NCBI GenBank assembly: GCA_037693485.1
Contig: CM075349.1
Span: 72,829,001 to 72,893,000 of the forward strand
Origin: Kitagawia praeruptora
Lineage: Eukaryota > Streptophyta > Magnoliopsida > Apiales > Apiaceae
Length of the DNA: 64,000 bases
Direction: 5' to 3'
Made by a program: the position numbers and the translations under genes. The notes under the pieces are model-generated. The model did not search any database. It was not told where the DNA came from and saw only the letters and a list, made by a program, of their open reading frames with translations. Of this stretch, positions 33,060 to 45,570 are shown one piece after another. Numbering within the stretch: position 1 is the stretch's first letter; each line of letters starts with the position of its first letter.

Positions 33060-33239
33060 TAAGAGTCATAATGCTCAGGAACAAGAGTGATAATAATATT
33101 GTATCATTTATAATATAAAATTTTGAACTTCCATCAAGTTCAGGGGTGGTATATCGCAGGTAGTATTTATTTTAAGTATTGTTTATAATTTTATAGACCG
33201 TTACTAATAGAATTTTATGTTTTATTATAGGGAGCGGAG

Positions 33240-34175
33240 ATGGGTGAGCCGGGTCAGGACCCCCAGTGGCTAGGACTACCCGAGCAGGAGCTTAGAGACT
33301 TGTTGCTGGTAGGTGTAGAGGTTCCAGAGTATGCTATCACTGACCTGAGGAGGAGAGTTCGCGCAGAGGCCATGGAGAGACACGAGATCAGAGTGAGACT
33401 TGAGGAGGCAGAGGAGCGCAGGCAGAGGGATGCTGTGGCCATAGTGCCATATTCTGGTAGACCATATGTAGGACCTGATGGGGCCGGACCTTCTCGGGTG
33501 CGGTCGGATATTCCTGAGGAGGAGATGCCCTTGCGTAAGAGGCCTAGGTTATCTGTTATACCTGAGGAGCCGATTGAGTGGAGGGACATTCACGTGACTC
33601 CTACTCCTGTCCCACCTGTCCCAGTGCCATCACCAGTTCCATCTCCTCTACCTAGCCCTGACCTTTTTGAGGACCCAGTTGAGTAGTTCACTCCACCGGG
33701 ACACTTTATTTTGTCAGAGGATGAGTTGGAGGAGGACCCTTCCGAGGATGCGGACACGGAGCCAGTTCCTCCATCCCCACCATTTGCACCACCACCACCT
33801 CCACCAGTGGATGCACCCCCACTTGTAGATGTACCTCCCCCAGATGCTATGCCACCTCAGGAGGCACCTATATTTCCAGCTGGTCAGTTGCCAGCTATTT
33901 TCTTGTCAGAGTACTTTGCTCTACAGGGACAGCTGGATGAGTCCCGTCGGACTATAGATACACTTGTTCAGAGGTTAGACAGAGCGAGAGGAGGAGGAGG
34001 TGTGATACCAGATGGGTTGTCTTTGGGTACAGTTAGTATCGAGCTTCGGGCACTCGGTGAGATTAGGAGGATGTTGGGAGACAGAGGGGATCCAGTATGG
34101 AGGGCTCAGATAGTTGATGTAGTCACCACTATGGTAGTGCAGATCAGAGACGTTGTTAGAGCAGCGTTCCCGTGA
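33240..34175 (+). pseudogene. G5 upstream ORF (between PBS and gag), one in-frame TAG
   Basis: The frame opens at ATG 33240 and continues to 34175 with a single TAG at 33684-33686, 312 codons in all. The first part is charged, with a helical segment rich in Arg and Glu (about residues 35-60). The middle is proline-rich and acidic (VPPVPVPSPVPSPLPSP; PPPPPPVDAPP). The last part is a possible coiled coil (about residues 220-300). I recognise no family. G4 carries a comparable acidic ORF at the same place, so this is probably a lineage feature. The two halves read like one former protein, but translation may now end at the TAG. Confidence 0.6.
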
Positions 34176-34706
34176 TTCAGAGTAGTAGTTTTAGTTACTA
34201 ATCAGACTAGTCATCTTGTGGATGTCATTTTGGGGATTAGGTTAGTTGTTTACTGTCTTAATCCCAGTCTGATTAGAGGACAGCTAGTAGTGCTTTTGTT
34301 ATAGCGAGTTAGTCTGTACAGTTATGCTTTTGGGGTTTCGAACCTTGTACTTTATGATGCATGATATTAGTAGTAAAAGACGTTGTACCCAAGTTGTAAA
34401 ATATTTATGTAAATTAATGAAGTTTATGTACTTTGCCTAATTTTATTGTATTTTGATATTAAATGTTGAGAATAAAAAATATTGATATATATGAGGTGAT
34501 TGACTTAAATGAAAAGGTTATTGTGCTAAAGGTGCTAAGCTTATTTGTCAAAGTTGTATTATAATTAAATATTACTTGTGTGAAGTTAAAAATACTGGGA
34601 TGCATAAATAAGATTAACTAATGATATAGTTGTGCATATATGGAAATGATGTATATTGTACCCTAATTTTGGGTGATTAACGAAGAATATTGTTATATAC
34701 AGAATC
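34176..34706 (+). other. G5 spacer between upstream ORF and gag
   Basis: AT-rich, without an ORF that I can support. Confidence 0.5.
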
Positions 34707-35990
34707 ATGCCGCCTAAGCGTAATAATAGAATGAATGCAAGGGAAAATGAGAGAGAGGAAGGAAGTCATAATAGGCAGGGTGAAAACGCTCATAATGAAC
34801 AAGATCATGAGGAAGAAGGAGATGAATCAACTGGTCAACAGGGAAATCAGGGTGGTGACCCTTTTAACCAATTTATGGAACTTTTGAGGCAGAATTTAGC
34901 TAATCCACAGAATCCGCAACAACCACCTGTTCTTCCCAACCAGGCAGCTAATTCTTTCCGTGCCTTTAAGTCATTAAAACCCCCAGAATTTGAGGGAACC
35001 ACTAACCCAGTAGCAGCCAGGGCATGGCTGAAAGAGATGAAGAAGGCTTTTGAGATACTGAGGGTAGAGGAAGATCAGAAGACAGTCTTTGCAGCCTATC
35101 TCCTAAAGGGAGAGACAAATTATTGGTGGGAAGCTAAGAAAAATCTCGAGGGAGCGGGAGTGATAACCTGGGAGCGTTTCACTAGGGTGTTTCTAGACAA
35201 ATATTCCCCTAGTTACCTGGAGAACCAGATGGAAATAAAATTTTTGGAGCTAAAACAGGAAAACCTATCAGTGGCAGAGTATGAAACTAAATTTACCGAG
35301 CTGTCTAGGTTTGTTCCTGAATTTGTGCGTACTGAAGAACAAAGAGCAAAAAGGTTCCAACAAGGATTGAAACCATGGCTACGAACGAGAGTGGCACCAT
35401 TCGAGTTGACGGAGTATGCTGCGGTAGTTCAGAAGGCATCTATTATCGAAGCTGAGAGTGAACAGACTCAAGTAGGACGAGAGAATAAGAAAAGGAAATT
35501 TGAGGGTCAGAAGGGAGGTTCAAGTGAGGGAAGCTACTTTAATAAATTTGGTAAAGGACAAAAACCCCAGTTTGGAGGAAAGTCAGGGAATAATAAGACT
35601 ACCAGTGAGACTGTGAATCAGGGTGGTAGACCCACAGGAACCTTACAGGCTAATCAATCTCGAACACCATTTCCAGACTGTAACACGTGTGGTAGGAAGC
35701 ATACGGGAGTGTGTAGAGCGTTAGAAATAAACTGCTTTAACTGTGGACAAAAAGGACACTACCTTAGCCAGTGCCCATCGGCTAATACCAATCCTAAGAG
35801 GGACGTCAAGTGTTACCAGTGTGGGAAACTAGGACACATTGCCAGAGATTGTCGTTCCGGGGGATCATCCGTGCCAGAACAGAGTGTGACTGCTTCAAAC
35901 AGGCCTACTGCTAGAGTGTACAATATGACTTTAGGAGAGGCATTGAGAAAGCCGGATACAGATGCAGGTGAACATTTTTCTAGTATTTAA
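34707..35990 (+). CDS. gag: G5 Gag protein, intact
   Basis: 427 residues without a stop, starting MPPKRNN, as the G4 gag starts MPPRRN. The N-terminus is acidic and low in complexity. The retrotransposon gag domain is at about 75-245 (AFKSLKPPEFEG, LKGETNYWWEAKK, FTELSRFVPEFV, RFQQGLKPWLR). Three zinc-binding segments follow: CNTCGRKHTGVC, CFNCGQKGHYLSQC and CYQCGKLGHIARDC. It would form the particle shell and bind RNA. The frame ends just where protease would begin in a complete Tekay element, so the break removed pol but left gag whole. An open gag in a young element without pol suggests that it still gives a transposition benefit. Confidence 0.9.
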   Translation: MPPKRNNRMNARENEREEGSHNRQGENAHNEQDHEEEGDESTGQQGNQGGDPFNQFMELLRQNLANPQNPQQPPVLPNQAANSFRAFKSLKPPEFEGTTNPVAARAWLKEMKKAFEILRVEEDQKTVFAAYLLKGETNYWWEAKKNLEGAGVITWERFTRVFLDKYSPSYLENQMEIKFLELKQENLSVAEYETKFTELSRFVPEFVRTEEQRAKRFQQGLKPWLRTRVAPFELTEYAAVVQKASIIEAESEQTQVGRENKKRKFEGQKGGSSEGSYFNKFGKGQKPQFGGKSGNNKTTSETVNQGGRPTGTLQANQSRTPFPDCNTCGRKHTGVCRALEINCFNCGQKGHYLSQCPSANTNPKRDVKCYQCGKLGHIARDCRSGGSSVPEQSVTASNRPTARVYNMTLGEALRKPDTDAGEHFSSI

Positions 35991-36539
35991 ATTTTTAGTG
36001 TAAACGTTTGGTTAGGAATCAATGTGGTCAATGAATGGTATAGGTAGGTTGATAATCTAGATAAGGAAAATCAGTATTTGTTATGGGTTAGAAATTCTAT
36101 GAAAAGGAGAATAATAGTATTTTGGGGGTAAACCACAGACTTGTTTATATACGAACAGGAAATATATATTATAGGTAATATTTTCTTACAATTGTTTCAA
36201 AGAATCTTATTCTAGTCGGATTTCTGGAAGATTTTACAGAGACAAGATATAATAAGAGCGAAATATGTATATTTTATGTCATGATAGAGATCAACATAGG
36301 GATAAACCATAAGTGAGATACACTACCATTCAGGAGAGGCCAATGTGGTGGCCGATACCCATAATTAAAAGAGGAATGTTGATGAATGACAAGCAAGTTT
36401 ATGTTGGTGTAATTTTGCGCAAACAAGATAGAGATATTATGAAGGAAAAAGGATGGAGAAAGTGGTATAGAAGTTATAAGGTGTAGATGAAAAGGTATCT
36501 ATGGACATTTCTGACGTGATTCCGGGACGGAATCCTTTT
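35991..36539 (+). other. G5 3' internal remnant where pol is missing
   Basis: About 550 bp with no pol motif in any frame. At its end is GATTCCGGGACGGAATC (about 36520-36536), an inverted repeat shared with G4 just before the polypurine tract. Confidence 0.6.
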
Positions 36540-36552
36540 AAGGAGGGAAGGA
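36540..36552 (+). other. G5 3' polypurine tract
   Basis: AAGGAGGGAAGGA directly before the 3' LTR start TGTAATAACC. Confidence 0.85.
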
Positions 36553-39500
36553 TGTAATAACCCTAACTTCAGTAATGCTACAGTGGTCACATGAATAGTG
36601 AATTTCGAGGATTTAGAGAAATGGTATATAGGTACTCTATAATGGAAATGGAAAATGAATAAACAGAAACCATATTAGTATTGTACAATGGAAATAAGTG
36701 ACTCGAAATGACGTTAGATTTCAGAAATTCCTGAAACATGGATTTTGAGGATTTTGACTTCTAAAGAACTTCTATTGGATATTAAAGAGCATGGAACTAT
36801 TTAAGGGATTATATATTGAGGAATTAGTGAATTTAGATTTAACCAAGGGATTATTAAGTTAAGAAAATACCAATGGAATTTGGATTGTTAAATGATTTCA
36901 AAACCACTGAGATAATGAGGTACATTCGAAACGAACCACAATTAGACGAGTATGGAGATTAAGCAACCAAGATTAGTAATATAACAAGGACACATATCAC
37001 ATTATATTATCCAAGATTATTAGCATAATATTTAGAAAAACAAGAAAAGAGATTATGAGGTCATTAGGGTGATGTCACATGTCACTAACTTGTTTTAAGG
37101 GGTAAATTAGTAATTTAGCATGGTTTTAACCACAAATATCTCACAAGCTTCTACAAGACTCTAAGTAAACAAGTAATTAGCCAAGATAAGATCAAACAAA
37201 ACACAAAAATCTCTTCCTTTCTCCTCATCACACCATTCGGCCATTTTCAAGAAAACAAGAAAAATAAAAAATCAAAACCCTAGCTCTCTTCAAGATAAAA
37301 TCAAGAGAAAATTCATGGAGCTTCTTGGAGGTTAGGAAGGATCATCTACAAAGTTTCATAGCAAACCAACACCATTTAGTAAGGTAATAAAATCTCCAAA
37401 GTTGATGGATGAATACTGATGAATAGTAGTTTCAAGGACTAACATTGTTTTTATGATTCTTTTAGTTGATTCAAGCTATTGTAAGGTTGTTTAAGGGCTA
37501 GCTAAGGATTATTAAGTGTTCTTCAAGCTTCAAAGAGGTATAACAACCCTTGCCCTTTTGTGTTTATGATGGATATTGTTATGTTTAGTGATTAAGTGGT
37601 ATAAAGGTTATGTTTATGATGTTATAAGTGTTTGTAAGTGATTAAAGTTGATTTTGGAAGGAGTTTGGGATTGTAACCATGGCTGGTAATGAAGACCACA
37701 TGGTGTAGGTGATGATTATTGTGTTTGATGATTGATTTTGGAGGAGTTTGATTTTGGAAAGTATGAAATTACAGCAGTTATGATGTCAGATTTTCGTTAG
37801 AACGAAATCTGCCCTGTTTTGTGACCCCTGCATTCGTACGGTACCTCACTGCCTAGGTTACCAATTGACCATGAAATGATAGAGCTTAGTTCATAGATCG
37901 TTTTGATATAAGGTGCGTTAAAATATGATGAACGGTTTAGGAGAAAAGTCAGTTTTAGTGAAAGACGTTCGATAACCGAGAAAACGTAATTGTATCAACT
38001 TTGAGGTTAGAGTTACCATAATTAGACATTTTTATAAGTCACGAAATTTTGGGATAGTATAGTAGGGTGGTCAGAGGACCCTTGGCAGTTGACCTCATAT
38101 TAAAATTCGAAATTTAAAATTTATAAGAAATTTTACAGTCGAGTGTGGTCGTTAGGTGAAATGGTGACAAACACTGAAACTTCGATTGAACTTATAAATG
38201 GTTAAGTTCTTGAACCTTTGGGGTAATAATGATACGTTAAACATACATTGAAGTGTAAAGGGTTTTGTTATACGAGAGGGTAGTGAGTAAGAGATGTGGT
38301 ATTCTAATGACGGTCCTTTTGTGTTTATAGAAATTCCGGAGGAGGGACCAGCCATACTGTCAGGGTACAGGAACCGAGGCAAGATCCTTCTATCCCTACT
38401 TTAAAAATTATTTATCTTCGGAACAATAATGATATCATGGAATATATTTATGTATATGTGATGCTTTTGTTGCTATATTGCAAAGAATATATTATCTTGA
38501 TTGTGGAAAGTTAAAGAGAAATGGATATGTTTTCTGAAATATGAATATAGAGATGATACGAATGGAGCGAATATGCTCTAGGGTAAAAGAGATATGAAAG
38601 AGAATGGTATCAGTTGTTATCTAGGGTTATATGGTTTATAATGCTATAGTATAAACATTCTTTTTAGTGTATGTTATATATATATATATATATATTTTAT
38701 AGAAATAATGTGCGAGAATGGAAGTGATATACGGAAATGGAAATGTGAAATGGTGTTGATGAATTGAATAATGATCTTATAAAAAGGGGGATTAGCAACA
38801 AACTTGCATAAGAGGCTGTGTCAGGGCTGTGTGCGACATAGTCTAGCATTCATGATTCGGCACGAAGATGCCAAGGGAGGATGTTAGCAGGTGGCCTTCC
38901 TCCAGGAGGATGTTAGCAGGTGGCCTTCCTCCAGGGATGATGTTAGCAGGTGGCCTTCATTCCTTCTACCGGTAGTAAAAATAGACGGGTACGGAGGACG
39001 ACTGATCATCGTACCTCACGTATTCGGTAACAGTGGAAACCCCCACAATTATTGAATAAAGAATAAACGATAAAGTCAGAATGGTATACTGAAAAGGTAA
39101 AATGATATGAGACGATGGAATTATTGTTATAGATGAAGAGAAACTGATTTTATATTAATTTATAAAAAAATTGTTACATAAGAAGGAAATGAGAAGATGA
39201 TAGTAAGAGATTTAAGTAAATATTCATATTATCCTGAAATCTTACACTGAAAGATTATATTGATTGTTATATTATTTAAGAAGAGAAACTGATACTGTAT
39301 TATTCTAGATTTCTTTCTTATAATAGTAAGTGGATGATGTATTATTAAATAAGAGTTTTATTCTTCCTTAAAGTTTATAACTTGGTTACTGCTTACATAT
39401 GTATATACATGTATACTTGGTTACATTTTAAATTCTAGTTTACAATATTATCTTGCTGAGCTATTATAGCTCACTCTTGCTACTTATCTATATACAGCTA

Positions 39501-39919
39501 GGTATGCCAATACTACGCAGAACGCCCCGCAAGAGGGTAAGGGAAAGGCGACCTTCTGAGAGCTCGTTAGCATCAATCCCCGAGGTAGATGACCAGCGCA
39601 AGGGGTTTAGTGGTCTTATGTATATTAAGTGTGCAAGTGTGTAAGGTTGTAATAAATTTGGTTGTTGAAATGCTTCTTGTAGAAGCATCACTCAACAATG
39701 TACTTAAGTATGATTCTGGGTTTGTAATAACTGTTTAACTCTAAACTTTTATTATGGTGAATGTTGTTCTCTGAGCATATGACTGGTGTGTGTGTGTGTA
39801 TTACTGTGGGGTCAATTGCATAAGTATTAAAAAAAAAAACAACCCAAGAGATATTGATTTTGAATGGAAGTTGGTCCGTGATGGCCCATATTCATGACCC
39901 CGGATTTGGGGCTGTCACA
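36553..39919 (+). repeat. G5 3' LTR
   Basis: This 3367-bp copy pairs with 29679-33044. One extra A in an A run explains the length difference. It is followed by the target duplication AAGAA. Confidence 0.93.
38877..38964 (+). repeat. Three 29-bp tandem repeats in the G5 3' LTR
   Basis: Counterpart of the array at 32002-32089, with one base difference in the first unit. Confidence 0.8.
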
Positions 39920-39924
39920 AAGAA

Positions 39925-42900
39925 TTTCTGAGGTACTTTAAATAGTTCATCATTCTGTCAACACTATCGGTAACTGAGCACCTAGGCTTTCATTACAGTG
40001 TTGCAATACAATTCCAATTGGAAGAATGGGATTATGCTGGAGCCTCTTCCACGATATCTGGTGATCAGCCAATATACCGTGCCTCTGCTTCTCTACTAGT
40101 AGAAGGACGACGTTCCCTTATCGGGTTGCACCCTGACCGCATATGGGCCTTAATATTTGGACTACGCTCAAAGGCGATGTCCCCTCTTCCTCCAATCCCT
40201 TAGAGAATTTTTTTGCATCGTAGGAACAAAATTTTAATTCAGTTTCCTCCAAGCACAAAGCTTGACGACTGGTTTGATAATCCTTACTAACTTTACTTCC
40301 ATGAGTAATTGAGAAAGTAACTCTGATGTGTGGGTTGACTTTAGTCAACAGATTTCGATTACTAAGAATCGCTTCATCAAACATAACTTGGGAGTTGGTC
40401 GGAGTTTTGAGTGTTTAGTCAAACCTGAGCCCCTCCTTACTAGGTAGGGTGCATTTCTTGTTGGTAGCGAAGGGAGAAAATAATTAATACTAGCTCCCAA
40501 AACCTTGGGTTCCCGAGTTTTGATAAGTTTGAGCGAGGTAGCGATACTTTTCGATGAGTGAAGCTATAGTCAGTGAAGAAATGGGAACCCGCTCTATTTT
40601 TAAATACTTTTTCGACGATCCGAAAATATTTAAAATAATTTTTAAAGTTTAAATTACTTTTGAAATAAATAATATGATTTGTAAATCATCCTGGAATATT
40701 TAATAAATATTCAAATAATATTTATTAAATAAATAATCAGCTTAGAATATTTAATAAATATTTAAATAATATTTATTAAATACATCACCCTTCAGACTAT
40801 TCTCAATATGAAAATAATATTCAAATTATTAACAAATATTCAAATAATATTTATTAATATCATCAAAGGAATTTTAATCCGAAAATATCCAATTTATATT
40901 TATTGGAATATTTTAAAAATATACGTCATATAACCCTTCCGGTGACTTACGGGTTTTATGTCCTTATCCGGACGAAATATCTCCTACTCCCTTATTAAGT
41001 AAAGGTATTATCATACTCTACTGGAAACTTGTAACACATCATCGTATACATATATATACAAGAGTCTATGCATACGTACATACTTAACCGGTTTATAAAT
41101 CCCTGTAGACAACCATATATCATATGCTGATTCGCAAAAATACTAACAAGCAGTTCATAGCATTTATACCACAACAACAGTTTGAAAATACTTGAAATAC
41201 AAGTTTCGAAAACTTGCCTGATAGTGTCGGAATAGTCTGGGCCCTGTCTCTAGTGTGATGATCTATAATAATCAATACGGTTCGTTTAGTTCGTTAAACG
41301 ATCCCGTCAAGTCGACTATTCACGTAAAGACATAACTTCGTAACGATACATTCTTATTACACGTTTGGCTTATTATAAGTCCATGATATCCTTTAACCAC
41401 TTTTGGATAATTATTGGTCTCGCAACGACTTTCGTTCAAGGTCATTTTCAACGAAACTAAAGTTCGTCTTAATTCGTCCCCTAAAAGGGTTTTTCACTTG
41501 CGCAACTATGATTCGAAAAATTCTATAAAATTGAAAAATAAACTTTTTCATGAAATTCTTTTTCTCACTTCTTCTTAACTGTCCAGAGGATTTTTCAGCC
41601 AAATTTCATAATTAAGAACATCTTTTTGCTAGCTCAATTGTTGTTCTAAATATAGCTTCTTTCTGCAGTGGTTTCTCATGCGCATTCTTGACTTAAACAT
41701 TTCTATAAAATTGAAAATTAAGCCTTTTGTATTCAAATATTTACAGGGAGTTAACAACTGACTAATTTACCCCCTGTAAAAATTTCATAATCACAGACCA
41801 TTTTTAAAAGGCTCGTTTGACTTGATAAAGTCAGTCCATCTTAATGATTCGTCCGTTTTAACCGGTTTCACTAAAACGAGCATATCTCATAAATCGTAAA
41901 TCATAATCACATGATCTTGGTGTCAAAACAAACTACAAAACAAGTCCTACTGGTTTATGGCCAAAAACTTATCAAGAAAACATTTGTTGAATTCGGTATT
42001 AACTGCTCAAATAATCTAATGAAATTTCGACATTATAACGACTATAAACCGAACATTTCCAAATTCCATGAACTCCATCTAACCACTTAATTCAACCATA
42101 CACCATCAATATCATATAAACATCATCAAGGATCTATAAGACCAGTGGTAACATCCATTTATCACTATCCAAAACTTTACCCATACTTATAAAGCTTAAA
42201 ACATCACAATCCCCTTAAACATGTACATACTTGCATCAACCTTTCAAATCAACTTATAGTTCATAAAGTTTAAGGTGGATGTGAGTGTTTTACCTTCCTT
42301 GGAGTATTAACAACCTTAACCAAGCTTGACTTTCCTTAAAAACACCTTAGATAGCTTTAACAACCTTTAATCTTCAAGACCTAAACAACCAAGTTTAAAA
42401 TTTTCGTAGTCAGCATTACCACTCTTGAAAGAACTGGAAAAACGATGGTGTGAATTATTTTGGTGTGATATATATCAATACATCAGTTGAGTTTCTTTGT
42501 CAAAAAGCTAAGATTTAATAGTTTGCTTGATTGATTCTTTTTTTTTTTCCTTAGCATTTGCCAATCTAGCACCTTTTCCATTAAATATGGAATTTGTCTC
42601 TTGAACTATTCTAGATTGGTATCCAAAGGTTGGTTGGAATCCTATGTATATAATTTTCATGGCACTTAGCATGCATGGGATACTTACTTGCCAACTTAAC
42701 ACTTGTTACATAATTTTTTTCACAATTGCGACGAATATCCGAAGCGTTTCGCGATACATTTTTTTTATCGTAATTTCTTACCATCGCAAACACTTGTAAT
42801 TTATTTAAATGGTGGAATTCAAATTCCATAATTTTCCCCCTTCATAATGTAATCCTTGTACCCCTTAATATCTCGTAAAATATGGCCATTTAAAATAATG

Positions 42901-43079
42901 GGTTTCATCGAAAACTAACGATTTTTACATACACTCATTTGCATCGTAAAGATGTAATATCAACTCGAAATCTTAAATATTCACCATACCTAAGTGGTGT
43001 TTGGAATCATTTCATTTAAGTAATGTAATTACTATTCATTCCTGTCATTTACAATAGTACAAAAATCAGGGTTCTTACA
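39925..43079 (-). repeat. G4 3' LTR, right part
   Basis: It matches 49749-52251 of the other LTR as far as 42423 and then continues alone to the LTR end at 43079 (TGTAAGAACC on the minus strand). AT-rich, with an ATATTTATTAAATA-type repeat patch at 40620-40920. Confidence 0.9.
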
Positions 43080-43105
43080 ACCTTCCCCCTTAAAAGGATT
43101 CCGTC
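43080..43105 (-). other. G4 3' polypurine tract and adjoining hairpin
   Basis: The minus strand reads AAGGGGGAAGG just before the LTR. The inverted repeat GATTCCGGGACGGAATC lies immediately upstream, as in G5. Confidence 0.75.
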
Positions 43106-43111
43106 CCGGAA

Positions 43112-45570
43112 TCAGGTTGAAAATAAATGGGGGTACTTCTCTTGCATTGCACTTTCCAGCTCCCAGGTGGATTCCTCTATGTTATGATTCTGCCACAAAA
43201 CTCTGACTAATCTGACCGCCTTGTTCCTGAGTACTTGCTCCTTGTGGTCCATGATTTCCATCGGTTGCTCTATATAAGACAAGTCTGACTGTAGATCTAC
43301 ATGCTCATATTCCACCACATGCTTGGTATCGGGGTTATATTTCCTCAGCATAGACACATGGAACACGTTATGTATTTGCTGTAGACTTGGAGGTAAGGCT
43401 AACTCGTAAGCCACCTTTCCAATCCGCCTTAAAATCTCGAAAGGTCCGATGTATCTCGGGCTCAACTTTCCTTTCTTCCCAAACCTCATCAGTCCTTTCT
43501 AGGGAGATACCTTTAGCAGCACCATATCTCCTACTTCATATTCTCTATCCTTCCGAGCTAAGTCGGCATACTTACGTTGTCTGTCTTGGGCTGCTGCCAG
43601 TCTTCCCCTGATTAGAACTATCACATCTCTTGTTTGTTGTACCAATTCAGGTCCTAATATCTTCCTCTCACCAACTTCTTCCCAACATAAGGGAGAACGA
43701 CATTTCCGGCCATAGAGGGCTTCATATGGGGGCATTCCGATACTTGAGTGATAACTGTTATTATAAGCAAACTCAATCAATGGTAATTGCTCTTCCCAAC
43801 TTCCTTTGAAATCCATAACACACACTCTCAGCATGTCCTCTAAGGTCTGAATTGTTCTTTCACTTTGTCCGTCAGTCTGGGGGTGGTATGCAGTACTCAT
43901 ATTTAGCTTGGTTCCCACACAGTCTTGAAAGCTCCTCCAGAACCTGGAGTTAAACCTTGGGTCTCTATCGGACACAATGGTCACGGGAACTCCATGTCGT
44001 ACCACAATTTCTCTTATATATATGTCTACTAATTTATCGACAGTGTACCTCTCGTTGATTGGGAGAAAGTGGGCGGACTTAGTCAACCTATCGACGATTA
44101 CCCATATCGCATCGTGGTTAGTCTTGGTCCTTGGGAGTCCTACTACAAAATCCATGGCTAGGTGCTCCCACTTCCATTCTGGAATCTCTAGGGGTTGCAG
44201 TAGTCCACTAGGTCGCTGGTGTTCTGCCTTTACCCGTTGGCAGGTCAAACATCTATTCACCCATTCTGTCACATCCTTCTTCATGTTGGGCCACCAATAG
44301 TATTCTTTCAAATCTCTATACATCTTCGTGGTACCTGGGTGCACAGAGTACCTTGAGTTATGTCCTTCATATAGGATTTCATCCTTTAGTTCCTGAGCAT
44401 TTGGGACCCAAATTCTCGTTGCATATCTAATGATTCCTCCTGCATCTCTTTCGCACTTAATTTCCTCCCCGGTCAATATCTCTTCCTCCGAGTTCTTTTC
44501 CTCTTCCATCTTTTGCTCTTGGCACATTCGAATCTTTTCCAATAATGAAAGCTGGATCTGAATTCCCATTAACACTTCTTGGCTACTTCTCAATGTCTTA
44601 ACTTCGATTTCTAGCTTCTCCATTTCTTTTATCAATTCTTCTGCTGAAGTCATCATCTTGAGCCTTTCCTTCCTGCTAAGGGCATCGGCCACCACATTAG
44701 CCTTTCCTGGATGATAACGAATCTCACAATCGTAATCCTTGATTAACTCTAGCCATCTTCTTTGTCTCATATTCAATTCTTTCTGGGTAAAGATGTACTT
44801 GAGGCTTTTATGATCTGTGTAAATTTCACACTTTTCTCCATATAGGTAATGCCTCCATATCTTTAATGCGAAGACTATCGCGACTAGCTCTAAATCATGG
44901 GTAGGGTATCTTACTTCATACTCCTTTAACTGTCGGGAAGCATATGCAATCACCTTACCGTGCTGCATGAGCACGCAACCTAGTCCTTTATGCGATGCAT
45001 CACTATAGATCACAAAGTCCCCCTTTTCATCTGGTAGTGCTAGCACTGGGGCGGTCATTAATCTTTTCTTTAGCTCTTGAAAGCTCTCGTCACATTTCTC
45101 ATTCCATACAAACTTTTCAGTCTTTCTGGTGAGTCGGGTCAATGGGGCTGCCAGTTTGGCAAAGTCTTGCACAAATCTCCTATAATACCCGGCTAGTCCC
45201 ACGAAACTTCTTACTTCGGTCGGGGTGGTCGGTCTTTCCCATTTTGATATTGCCTCTATTTTGGCAGGGTCAACTAGTACTCCTTCACTACTAACCACAT
45301 GACCTAAGAATTGCACTTCTTTCAGCCAAAATTCACATTTCGAAAATTTGGCATACAACTTTTCTTCCCTCAAGATTCCTAGGACTATCCTCAAGTGTTC
45401 TACATGTTCTTCCTCCGTCCTAGAATAAATCAAGATATCGTCAATGAAAACTATGACGCACTTGTCTAGGTACTGTTTGAATACTCGGTTCATCAAGTCC
45501 ATGAATGCCGCGGGGGCGTTAGTCAATCCAAAGGACATCACTAGAAACTCATAATTGCCGTACCTAGTGC
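43112..45570 (-). pseudogene. pol: G4 pol, second part (RT end, RNase H, integrase, chromodomain)
   Basis: This frame starts after a frameshift at about 45570. It holds the RT catalytic FIDDILIYS, palm and thumb, RNase H (VIYSDASHKGLG, YTDHKSLKYI), the integrase zinc finger (HPGTTKMYRDLKEYYWW, CLTCQRVKAEHQ), and the DDE core with MDFVVGLP, VSDRDPRF and the Glu of GQSERTIQTL. A TAG at 43499-43501 breaks the frame where a Trp is usual. The segment after it (43112-43489) carries GKLSPRYIGPFEIL and a chromodomain-like C-terminus ending near WELESAMQEKYPHLF. The chromodomain is what chromoviruses use to target heterochromatin. Stop and frameshift make this a pseudogene. Confidence 0.9.

Larger units (their letters stand above)
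29679..39919 (+). mobile_element. G5, gag-only Tekay-related element with giant LTRs (TR-GAG type)
   Basis: This 10,241-bp element has LTRs of 3366 and 3367 bp with about eight substitutions between them and a target duplication AAGAA (29674-29678 and 39920-39924). The undisturbed target exists in the other G4 LTR at 49744-49748. Between PBS and polypurine tract there are only an upstream ORF and gag, and no protease, RT, RNase H or integrase. Such elements are known as TR-GAG or LARD-like and need enzymes from a partner. Its gag resembles that of G4 (roughly two thirds identical in the core by eye), which points to a Tekay helper. Confidence 0.92.

Noticed and set aside
40018..40384. Small frames on both strands in the G4 LTR, repeated at 49842-50208
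   Set aside because: They lie in a noncoding LTR and recur only because the LTR is duplicated. No domain or conserved start.
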